From Parafrigoribacterium mesophilum (GTDB taxonomy: Bacteria; Actinomycetota; Actinomycetes; Actinomycetales; Microbacteriaceae): DNA of 64,000 bases. Under the pieces are notes generated by a model. It saw only the letters and a program-made list of their open reading frames with translations, was not told where the DNA came from and made no database searches. Each line of letters opens with the position of its first letter. Within the stretch, counting starts at the first letter, position 1. Location of the stretch: NCBI RefSeq assembly GCF_039652555.1, contig NZ_JBDJAF010000001.1, forward strand, positions 1,798,001 through 1,862,000. The letters run 5' to 3'. Of the stretch, positions 7,967-15,441 are shown one piece after another. The position numbers were made by a program, and so were the translations under genes.

Positions 7967-8599
7967 GTGTCACTTGATGAGCTAGAGGCAGAGCCGGCGG
8001 TTGTGTCATCACTTTTCGGATCCCAGGTCGATACCGCGCGGATCTTTGCAAAGGATTTGGCTCTGAAGGGCGAAGAACTCGGACTTATAGGCCCGCTGGA
8101 AGCTAAACGGCTCTGGACGCGCCACATTGTGAACTCGGTGCTCCTGGCGCCGTTGCTGCGTCCCGGCCTAGTCGGAGACGTCGGCAGCGGAGCGGGACTC
8201 CCCGGTCTGGTACTTGCTATCGCACGGCCGGACGTGAGCTTCGTTCTCATCGAGCCAATGGAACGGCGGGTCAGCTGGCTACAGGACGAGAGCGTGCGGC
8301 TCGGCTTGGACAATGTGACAGTCTTGCGGGCACGGGCGGAGGATGCGCAGTTGAAACACCCCTTGGACCAAGTAACGGCACGGGCCGTGAGCGCACTGTC
8401 CAAGTTGATCCCAATCTGCGTGCCGCTGGTTCGGTCGGGTGGAGAGTTACTGTTCCTCAAGGGCAATTCGGTCGACGCCGAGGTCTCCGCGGCGGGCAAG
8501 GTAATCAAGCGTCAGCGATTATCAGAAGTCGAGGTGTTGATTCTCGGTAACGGCATGGCGACCGAAGTGACGAGGGTCTTCCGGGCTAAAGTTGATTGA
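7967..8599 (+). CDS. rsmG: 16S rRNA (guanine-N7) methyltransferase RsmG (GidB)
   Basis: RsmG methylates G527 of 16S rRNA using S-adenosylmethionine. The 210-residue protein has the RHIVNSVLL segment, the SAM-binding motif GDVGSGAGLPGLVLAI at about residues 68-83, and the acidic loop VLIEPMERRVSWL near 92-104. The start is a GTG at 7967 with an AAGAAAGGA ribosome-binding site (7954-7962). It lies between the repeat array and parA, the usual position in actinobacteria. Confidence 0.94.
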   Translation: MSLDELEAEPAVVSSLFGSQVDTARIFAKDLALKGEELGLIGPLEAKRLWTRHIVNSVLLAPLLRPGLVGDVGSGAGLPGLVLAIARPDVSFVLIEPMERRVSWLQDESVRLGLDNVTVLRARAEDAQLKHPLDQVTARAVSALSKLIPICVPLVRSGGELLFLKGNSVDAEVSAAGKVIKRQRLSEVEVLILGNGMATEVTRVFRAKVD

Positions 8600-8635
8600 C
8601 CCGCGACCAAGGACCCGAAAGCCGGTGAACGCTGA

Positions 8636-9973
8636 ATGAGCAGACGTGACTCGTCGCAACCCAGTCGGTGGTCGCGAGTGTTTCACGTGAAACATTCCGA
8701 CGCGATCGAAGCGAGTGACAACACCGAAGCCACCGAATACCCCGAAGGTGTTCAAGAAACGGCAGACCTTGGACTAACGGACGCAGCAGGGGATTCTCTT
8801 GACTCCGCCGCTACGTCTGAGACCGAAGCGGTCACTGTGTCGGCCCCGGTCGTTGTCGCCGAGCGACTCGAGGGGGAGACGGAGTCGCTGGAGAGCCCCG
8901 AAGCCGCAGTGAACACTGAGCTGGAGGTAGGTGAATCCGCACAAAGCGAAGTGGACTCAGACGACGCGCTGGCCGAGCCGTCCAGCCCAGATGCCGACTT
9001 CGCCGCAGAGGCGGAGAGCGTCCCTCCCGCAGAGGCCGAACTCCTTGCGGCTTTGGATCTCGACGTTGAACCCGTCAGCACGAAAGCCGGGCATAGCGAC
9101 GACGAGTCGACACCACTCGCACGTGAACTGACCGAAATCACGCGTCGGCGCCGTGCGCTGGCCTCCCAACAGCTACCACTTCCGGCCACTACCAGGATCT
9201 TCACCGTCGCCAACCAAAAAGGGGGCGTGGGAAAGACAACCTCCACGGTCAACCTCGCGGCCGCCCTGGCCCGCCAGGGGGCCAGGGTCTTGGTCATCGA
9301 CCTCGACCCACAAGGCAACGCGTCCACGGCGCTCGGGGTCGAGCACCGGTCGGAGACCGTGAGCGTCTACGACGTCATCATCAACGACGACCCGATGGCT
9401 AGCGCAGTACAGAAGAGCCCGGAATTCGACGCGCTATTCTGCTTGCCCGCCACGATTCATCTGGCCGGCGCAGAAATCGAACTCGTTTCTCTGGTCGCGA
9501 GGGAGCAGCGCCTCCACACCGCGCTGGAGACCTTCCTTGCCGAGAGCGCGCAGCCGTTCCACTACGTCTTCATTGACTGCCCGCCGTCACTCGGGCTGCT
9601 CACGATCAACGCGTTCGTTGCTGCCAATGAAGTACTGATCCCGATTCAGTGCGAGTACTACGCCCTCGAGGGTCTCAGCCAACTGCTCAACAACATTCAA
9701 CTGATCGAACGGCACCTCAACCCGAAACTCGCGGTCTCCACGATCCTGCTCACGATGTTCGATTCACGTACCAATCTCGCCAATCAGGTGGCCCAAGAGG
9801 TGCGGGATCACTTTCCCGATCAGGTGCTGTCCACACTGATCCCGCGTTCGGTGCGGATTTCTGAAGCGCCGAGCTACGGTCAAAGCGTCATCAGCTATGA
9901 CGGCAACTCGTCCGGATCGCTTTCCTATCTCGAAGCAGCGGCTGAAATCGCTAGACGTGGAGTTCCTCAATAA
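8636..9973 (+). CDS. parA: Chromosome partitioning ATPase ParA
   Basis: ParA is the Walker-type ATPase that moves ParB-parS complexes along the nucleoid. The catalytic domain begins near residue 180 with the deviant Walker A VANQKGGVGKTTSTVNLAAA and has VLVIDLDPQGNAST and YVFIDCPPSLGLLTINAF as the next motifs. The first ~170 residues are an acidic, alanine/glutamate-rich, probably disordered extension, making the protein (445 residues) much longer than a 260-300 residue ParA. A parS site is embedded in codons 15-20 and encodes FHVKH. The ribosome-binding site before 8636 is weak and an in-frame GTG at 8678 is an alternative start. It overlaps parB by one base. Confidence 0.94.
   Translation: MSRRDSSQPSRWSRVFHVKHSDAIEASDNTEATEYPEGVQETADLGLTDAAGDSLDSAATSETEAVTVSAPVVVAERLEGETESLESPEAAVNTELEVGESAQSEVDSDDALAEPSSPDADFAAEAESVPPAEAELLAALDLDVEPVSTKAGHSDDESTPLARELTEITRRRRALASQQLPLPATTRIFTVANQKGGVGKTTSTVNLAAALARQGARVLVIDLDPQGNASTALGVEHRSETVSVYDVIINDDPMASAVQKSPEFDALFCLPATIHLAGAEIELVSLVAREQRLHTALETFLAESAQPFHYVFIDCPPSLGLLTINAFVAANEVLIPIQCEYYALEGLSQLLNNIQLIERHLNPKLAVSTILLTMFDSRTNLANQVAQEVRDHFPDQVLSTLIPRSVRISEAPSYGQSVISYDGNSSGSLSYLEAAAEIARRGVPQ
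8679..8694. promoter_or_regulatory. parS: parS centromere site 2, inside the 5' end of parA
   Basis: A second perfect TGTTTCACGTGAAACA palindrome, identical to the one at 7483-7498. It lies within the annotated parA frame, so the same bases encode FHVKH. ParB binding here could also repress or modulate parAB transcription. Confidence 0.92.
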
Positions 9974-10917
9974 TGGCAGCACAGAAACGCACCGGGCTCG
10001 GCAGGGGCATCGGAGCGCTCATTCCCACCGACGACAGCGACGCCGAACGACCGGTAGACGTGTTCTTTCCGAGCAAGGCGGGGGAGGAGCGCTTGGTGTC
10101 CGTGCCGGGGGCCCGCCTAGCCGACCTCTCCCCGTTGGACATCGTTCCCAATGCTGCCCAGCCGCGCACCAACTTCGACCAGGAAGACCTGGACGAACTC
10201 GTGGCCTCGATTCGCGAAGTCGGGGTTCTGCAGCCCATCGTGGTCCGACCGATTTCCGGCGCCGGCCGCGAGGAGCCACGATTCGAGCTGATCATGGGGG
10301 AGCGCCGCCTGCGCGCGAGCAAGCAACTCGGTCTCGCCACCATTCCGGCGATCATCAAGAACACAGCTGATGAAGCAATGTTGCGCGACGCGCTGCTGGA
10401 GAACCTGCATCGTGCCGACCTGAATCCACTTGAGGAAGCCTCAGCATATCAGCAGCTGTTGGCGGATTTCGGAATCACCCAAGAGGAACTCGCGACGAAG
10501 ATCGGCAGGTCTCGGCCACAGATCAGCAACACGTTGCGCCTGCTTCGGTTGCCGGCAGGGGTGCAGGCACGAGTCGCCGCAGGCGTGTTGAGCGCCGGGC
10601 ATGCCCGCGCCATCCTTTCTACTGGCGATGATGATTCGATGGAACGACTGGCTGACAAGATCGTGAACGAGGATCTGTCCGTGCGGGCCGCCGAGGCGGC
10701 CGCCAGCCGCGGCCTGAAGCCGGCGAAGGCCACCAAGCCAGCCCCAGGCAGGCGCCAGGGCCAACTCGATGAGATTGCGACCCGACTGGGTGACCGACTG
10801 GACACCAGAGTGAAAGTGACGCTGGGGTCCAGCAAGGGCGCCATCGTCATCGATTTCGCCACGGTGGGAGATCTCAACCGTATTCTCGCCGAGCTGGGTG
10901 AGCCAGGATTCGCCTGA
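9973..10917 (+). CDS. parB: Chromosome partitioning protein ParB
   Basis: ParB binds parS, spreads as a CTP-dependent clamp and guides origin segregation. The 314-residue protein has an N-terminal basic leader (QKRTGLGRGIGALIP), the CTP-binding ParB/Srx domain with SIREVGVLQPIVVRP and IMGERRLRASKQLGL (about residues 75-125), a helix-turn-helix region ITQEELATKIGRSRPQISNT (about 168-187), and a C-terminal dimerisation domain. Its start overlaps the parA stop by one base. Confidence 0.96.
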   Translation: MAAQKRTGLGRGIGALIPTDDSDAERPVDVFFPSKAGEERLVSVPGARLADLSPLDIVPNAAQPRTNFDQEDLDELVASIREVGVLQPIVVRPISGAGREEPRFELIMGERRLRASKQLGLATIPAIIKNTADEAMLRDALLENLHRADLNPLEEASAYQQLLADFGITQEELATKIGRSRPQISNTLRLLRLPAGVQARVAAGVLSAGHARAILSTGDDDSMERLADKIVNEDLSVRAAEAAASRGLKPAKATKPAPGRRQGQLDEIATRLGDRLDTRVKVTLGSSKGAIVIDFATVGDLNRILAELGEPGFA

Positions 10918-10956
10918 CGGCCCGAACTGCGGCCCGCCTCGCCGCCGGGCGCTGAG

Positions 10957-12249
10957 CTAAGCGAGATTCGGTGGTGGACCGTCCAGGGTGAGCCCGGACG
11001 ACACAAGTTCGATCGGCCCTGTGCGAGCAAGGAGTTCACTTTCGGCTGAGATGACTCTGCTGAGCCGCCGGACGCCTTCGCGGATGAAATCGGGAGTCGG
11101 GTAGCAGAACGACAGGCGAAGGTCTCGGTGGCCGTTGCCGTCGGAATAGAACGCCGTTCCCGGGGTGTAGGCCACCAATTCGCTGACCGCCCGCGGCAGC
11201 ATCGCTTTGGAGTCGAGCCCTTCCGGCAGGGTGAGCCAGACGTAGAACCCGCCGCCGGGGACGGTCCAGGTGAGGTCCGGAAGGAACTCCTGCAGCGCAC
11301 CCAGCAAGGCATCGCGACGGGTGCGATAGACGCCGCGGAAGGTGTCGATCTGCCCTTGCCAGTCGGCCGTAGAGAGGTACTCGTTAATGATCAACTGGGT
11401 GAACGAGCTCGGGCACAACACCGCGGCCTCATTCTCCAAAATGAGCTTGTCCCGAATCCAGTGCGGGGCTAAGGCCCAACCGACTCGGAACCCGGGCGCT
11501 AGGGTCTTCGAAAAGGTACCCAAGTAGACGACACCGTCCTGGGAGAGCGAACGCATTGCCGCCGGGGGAGGCGAGTCGAAGTACAACAACCCATATGGAT
11601 TGTCTTCAAGAACGAGGATGTCGTTGGCCTTGGCGATCTCCAGTACCTCGGCGCGGCGTTGCTGGCTGAGGGTAACGCCGGCCGGATTATTGAACGTCGG
11701 CACCGTGTAGAGAAACTTGATGCGTTTGCCGACAGCCCTTGCGCGGGCGATGTGCTCGCGCAGCGCATCAGGGATGAGGCCGTGTTCATCCATCGGCACG
11801 TGTTGCACCTCGGCCTCGAAAGAGCGGAAGACCACCAGCGCGGTGACGTAGCTGGGCCCCTCCGCGAGTACCAGGTCACCCGGATCGAGGAACAGCTTGG
11901 ACACGAGCTCGAGGGCGTTCTGCGATCCGGTCGTGACGACTACGTCTTCGGCGTTCGCTTGAATGCCCTCAAGGGCCATCACCTCGACGATGTGCTCCCG
12001 GAGTTCGGGAACTCCTTGACCGGAGCCGTATTGCAACGCCTGGGCGCCCCGTTCGCGGATCACATTGTCCATGGCGCCGGCCACCAGTTCGGTGGGCAGC
12101 GCTGAGACGAACGGCATGCCGCCAGCCAATGACACAACTTCAGGCCGCGAAGCCACCGCGAACAATGCACGCACTTCCGAGGCGTTCAGTCCGGCGGTAC
12201 GAGCGGCATACGCGTGCTGCCAGGGGTCGAGGTCATTCTGTGTCGTCAT
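10957..12249 (-). CDS. PLP-dependent aminotransferase, class I/II
   Basis: A fold-type I aminotransferase of about 430 residues. Visible are the N-terminal SLAGGMPFVSALP segment of the 2-aminoadipate/LysN-like and MocR-aminotransferase-like group, the TTGSQNALELVSKLFLDPGD cofactor-binding region, VLEDNPYGLL, and the Schiff-base lysine in GTFSKTLAPGFRVGW. The amino donor and acceptor cannot be told from sequence. No N-terminal winged-helix domain is present, so it is not a MocR regulator. The ATG at 12249 is preferred; a GTG at 12264 adds five residues. It is convergent with parB and lies downstream of trxA behind a terminator. Confidence 0.85.
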   Translation of the reverse strand: MTTQNDLDPWQHAYAARTAGLNASEVRALFAVASRPEVVSLAGGMPFVSALPTELVAGAMDNVIRERGAQALQYGSGQGVPELREHIVEVMALEGIQANAEDVVVTTGSQNALELVSKLFLDPGDLVLAEGPSYVTALVVFRSFEAEVQHVPMDEHGLIPDALREHIARARAVGKRIKFLYTVPTFNNPAGVTLSQQRRAEVLEIAKANDILVLEDNPYGLLYFDSPPPAAMRSLSQDGVVYLGTFSKTLAPGFRVGWALAPHWIRDKLILENEAAVLCPSSFTQLIINEYLSTADWQGQIDTFRGVYRTRRDALLGALQEFLPDLTWTVPGGGFYVWLTLPEGLDSKAMLPRAVSELVAYTPGTAFYSDGNGHRDLRLSFCYPTPDFIREGVRRLSRVISAESELLARTGPIELVSSGLTLDGPPPNLA

Positions 12250-12328
12250 ACAATCCCGATTCACTCCGAGCCGCTGCAGGCTCTCGGCCCCGCGGCTTCC
12301 GAATTTAAGAATACGGGTACAGACGCCA

Positions 12329-12358
12329 CTCGGCCGTCTCCCAAAGGGGACGGCCGAG
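12329..12358. terminator. Stem-loop after trxA
   Basis: CTCGGCCGTC (12329-12338) pairs with GACGGCCGAG (12349-12358), and CCC/GGG extends the stem across an AAA loop. It lies between the trxA stop and the downstream minus-strand aminotransferase, so it probably ends the trxB-trxA transcript. Confidence 0.7.
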
Positions 12359-12384
12359 CCGGTCGTGCAGGGGCGCGGTATCGA

Positions 12385-12711
12385 CTAACGCAAGAACTCT
12401 GCGAGGTCGGACTCCAGTGCCGGCTTCGGCTTCGCGCCGATGACCGTCTTTACCACCTCGCCACCGCGGTACACCTTCATCGCGGGGATGGAGGTGATCT
12501 GGTACTTTGCCGCCGTTTGCGGGTTTTCGTCGACGTTGAGCTTCATGATGGTGAGCTTGTCGGCGTTCTCGGCGCCGATTTGGTCGAGGATCGGGCCAAC
12601 GGCGCGACACGGGCCGCACCATTCCGCCCAGAAGTCCACCAAGACTGTCTTGTCGGAGCTCAGCACCTGGTCGGCAAAGGTCGCATCGGTGACGTTGATG
12701 GCGTTGAACAT
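12385..12711 (-). CDS. trxA: Thioredoxin
   Basis: A 108-residue cytosolic thioredoxin that reduces protein disulfides using electrons from thioredoxin reductase. The active site WCGPC is at about residues 31-35 in the segment VDFWAEWCGPCRAVGPIL, and the cis-proline loop is ITSIPAMKVY. It lies 41 bases downstream of trxB on the same strand, so the two likely form an operon. Confidence 0.96.
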   Translation of the reverse strand: MFNAINVTDATFADQVLSSDKTVLVDFWAEWCGPCRAVGPILDQIGAENADKLTIMKLNVDENPQTAAKYQITSIPAMKVYRGGEVVKTVIGAKPKPALESDLAEFLR

Positions 12712-12752
12712 TTTTTCTCTCTTTCTTTCGAAGGGTGCCTCGGGCCGAAGAC

Positions 12753-13730
12753 TCAGGCGGGAACAGCTTGGGATTCGGGTACCGGCACCGCCTGAGCAAT
12801 CAGCTGCTTCGGCAACGACGCCAGGTAGTGCTCGGCGTCGAGAGCAGCGACGGTTCCGGAGCCGGCTGCGGTCACGGCTTGTCGATACACCGGGTCGATG
12901 ACGTCTCCGGCGGCGAAAACACCACTCAGATTGGTCCGCGATGTGCGCCCGTCGACCTTGATGGAGCCGTCCGGCGCGAGATCAAGCTGGCCATGGATCA
13001 GGTGCGTTCGCGGATCGGAACCAATCGCGATGAACAGACCACTCAGATCCAGAGTGGATTCCTCACCGGTCACGCTATTGCGCAGACCCACCCCGGTCAT
13101 CAACTCGTCGCCGTAGACACGCTCCACGGTGGTATTCCACAAAAACTCGATCTTCGGGTCGGCTAAGGCCCGTTCCTGCATCACCTTGGACGCTCTCAGT
13201 GTGCCGCCCCGGTAGATCACGTACACCTTGTCGGCGAAGCGAGTGAGGAAAGTCGCCTCTTCCATTGCCGAGTCACCGCCGCCGACGACGGCGATCGTCT
13301 TCTGTCGGAAGAAGAACCCATCGCAGGTGGCACACCACGAGACGCCATGGCCGCTGAGCTTGTCCTCGCCTTCGATGCCCAGCTTGCGGTAAGCCGATCC
13401 GGTCGCGTAAATGACCGCGAGGGCCTCTTCCACAACGCCCGACCCTAAGGTGACCTTCTTGACTTCCCCAGCAAGATCCACGTTCACGGCATCGTCGAAC
13501 ACGATCTCGGTACCGAAGCGCTCGGCCTGTGCCTGGAAGTGGGCCATCAGCTCGGGACCTTGGATACCGTCCGGGAAGCCCGGATAGTTTTCGATTTCGG
13601 TGGTCTTCATGAGCTCGCCGCCGGCTTCCACCGAACTGGCGATGAGTAGAGGCGCAAGATTCGCGCGTGCGGCGTAGATGGCGGCGGTGTATCCCGCGGG
13701 ACCCGAACCGATGATGATTACTTGGCGCAA
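12753..13730 (-). CDS. trxB: Thioredoxin reductase
   Basis: A 325-residue FAD/NADPH flavoenzyme that reduces thioredoxin. It has the FAD loop IIGSGPAGYTAAIYAARA at the N-terminus, the redox-active CATC in WCATCDGFFFR (about 132-142), the NADPH loop VVGGGDSAMEEATFL and the C-terminal GVFAAGDVIDPVYRQAVTAA FAD-binding motif. It lies downstream of murJ and upstream of trxA, the same arrangement as around mviN-trxB-trxC in mycobacteria. Confidence 0.96.
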   Translation of the reverse strand: MRQVIIIGSGPAGYTAAIYAARANLAPLLIASSVEAGGELMKTTEIENYPGFPDGIQGPELMAHFQAQAERFGTEIVFDDAVNVDLAGEVKKVTLGSGVVEEALAVIYATGSAYRKLGIEGEDKLSGHGVSWCATCDGFFFRQKTIAVVGGGDSAMEEATFLTRFADKVYVIYRGGTLRASKVMQERALADPKIEFLWNTTVERVYGDELMTGVGLRNSVTGEESTLDLSGLFIAIGSDPRTHLIHGQLDLAPDGSIKVDGRTSRTNLSGVFAAGDVIDPVYRQAVTAAGSGTVAALDAEHYLASLPKQLIAQAVPVPESQAVPA

Positions 13731-13779
13731 CTGGAGGCTCTCCTTCTCATTGCCCGGTACAACTCATAATATTGGCGAT

Positions 13780-15441
13780 CTATTCCGTGTTACCTGGGCG
13801 GAACCTGGCAGCGATCATGCCGGCCACGGACGTCAACTCGGGGTTCCGGACGAGCAGCAGCAATCCGGCATACACCGCCGCCATGACGGCGCCGATCAGC
13901 GCGATAGAGGCGAGAGCTTGCAATCGCCCCGAAAGCACGAAACCGTCCGGCGAAATCCCGCCGAGCATGACCAGCACACCGATACCGGCCCCGCCGGAGA
14001 TCAAGGCGAGCCCGAAGTACTGCAGATGGCGTTTGAGCACGAGCGCGCCGTCCATTCCCCCGAGCCGCCGGCGAACCAGGACGATGGCGATCACGGCCTG
14101 GACGGTGCCGGACAATGCCGTCACCAGCGCGAGGCCGACACCGATCCACTGCGCAGGAAGAGCCGCGCACGCCACGGCACCCGCGATATAGACCACCGAA
14201 TAGGCACACTGCATGAAAAACGTGGTGCGGGTGTCGTCCAGGGCGTAAAACACGCGTTGGATGACGAACAGCGCGCTGTAGAGCACCAACCCGGGCAGGT
14301 AAGCCAGGATGACATTGCCGGTGGCGAGCACGTTGCCGTATTTGTCCTCGAAGAACCGCGCGAACGGGTAGGCGACTACGGCCAGAGCAACCATGGAGAA
14401 GACAATCAGCAGACCGATGCCGCGCAACGATGATGAGAGGTCCGCCCGCACGGCGACGAGGTCACCGCGCGCCGCATGGCCGCTCATCCGAGTGAAGTAG
14501 GCGGTGGCGATCGAGACCGCCACCACCGAGTGCGGCAGCATGAACACGAGCCAGGATGCGCCCAGGGTGGCCACCGAGGCTCCCTGCGCCGATCCGAGAG
14601 TGGCGACCCTGGTGGAGACCAGCGCACCGAGCTGCATGACGAGGATCATCCCGAAGAGCCATCCGGCGGCTCGACCGGCGGCGCCCAGTCCCACACCCCG
14701 CCAGCGGAACTCGGGTCGGTAGCGCAGTCCGGCACGCCGCCAGAACAGGAACAGAACGAGTGCCTGCGCGGCGATGCCCAGGGTCGCGGTCCCCGCGAGC
14801 AGGAGTATCCGGTCGAGGCCCCACCCTTGTGCGGAACTGTTCGATTCGGCGCCGCCGAACAGCATCATGAAGATGACCAGTCCGGCGATGGACACGACGT
14901 TGTTGAGCACTGGCGCCCAGGTGAACGGCCCGAACATATTCCGCGCGTTCAATACCTCACTGAGCAGGCTGTACAGCGCGTAGAAGAAGATCTGCGGCAG
15001 ACACCAGTACGCGAAGGTGATGGCCAGGCTCATGGCGGCCGGGCTGAAGCCCTTCCCTCCGGAGGCCGATTGCTGCACATAGAGGGCGACGAGCCCGGGC
15101 GCGGCCAGAGTCGCCGCGATCGTGACGACGAGGAAAATTACGACGCCGAGCGTGATGATGCGGTTGATGAACCGCTGCCCACCGTCCTCGTTCAGGCTGG
15201 CCCGCACGATCTGCGGCACGAGCACGGCGCTGAGTACGCCGCCGGCGACGAGGGCGTAAATGTTGTTCGGCAGCTGGTTGGCCGCGCCGAAGGCATCCGC
15301 GCTGGCACTGGAGAGTTGCCCGATCGCGGCCGCGAGCACCACCACCCGAACGAAGCCCAGGATGCGCGAAACGATCGTTCCCGAGGCGAGCAGCGCGCTT
15401 GCTCGGCCCAGCCCCGAGGAGGTCTCGGCAGCGCTACTCAT
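13780..15441 (-). CDS. murJ: Lipid II flippase MurJ (MviN family)
   Basis: MurJ flips the peptidoglycan precursor lipid II across the cytoplasmic membrane. From the ATG at 15441 the protein has 553 residues and starts MSSAAETSSGLGRASALLAS, followed by the family segment GTIVSRILGFVRVVVLAAAIG. The sequence is almost entirely transmembrane helices, consistent with the 14-helix MOP fold, and contains NQLPNNIYALVAGGVLSAVL. The frame is open far upstream, but that extension is an arginine/serine-rich shadow of the previous gene. It overlaps the DUF6049-like gene by eight bases. No pseudokinase tail of the mycobacterial type is present. Confidence 0.93.
   Translation of the reverse strand: MSSAAETSSGLGRASALLASGTIVSRILGFVRVVVLAAAIGQLSSASADAFGAANQLPNNIYALVAGGVLSAVLVPQIVRASLNEDGGQRFINRIITLGVVIFLVVTIAATLAAPGLVALYVQQSASGGKGFSPAAMSLAITFAYWCLPQIFFYALYSLLSEVLNARNMFGPFTWAPVLNNVVSIAGLVIFMMLFGGAESNSSAQGWGLDRILLLAGTATLGIAAQALVLFLFWRRAGLRYRPEFRWRGVGLGAAGRAAGWLFGMILVMQLGALVSTRVATLGSAQGASVATLGASWLVFMLPHSVVAVSIATAYFTRMSGHAARGDLVAVRADLSSSLRGIGLLIVFSMVALAVVAYPFARFFEDKYGNVLATGNVILAYLPGLVLYSALFVIQRVFYALDDTRTTFFMQCAYSVVYIAGAVACAALPAQWIGVGLALVTALSGTVQAVIAIVLVRRRLGGMDGALVLKRHLQYFGLALISGGAGIGVLVMLGGISPDGFVLSGRLQALASIALIGAVMAAVYAGLLLLVRNPELTSVAGMIAARFRPGNTE

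Noticed and set aside
7446..8051. A 201-codon minus-strand open frame covering the repeat array
   Set aside because: It is composed of the palindromic repeats read through and of the antisense of rsmG; no independent support.
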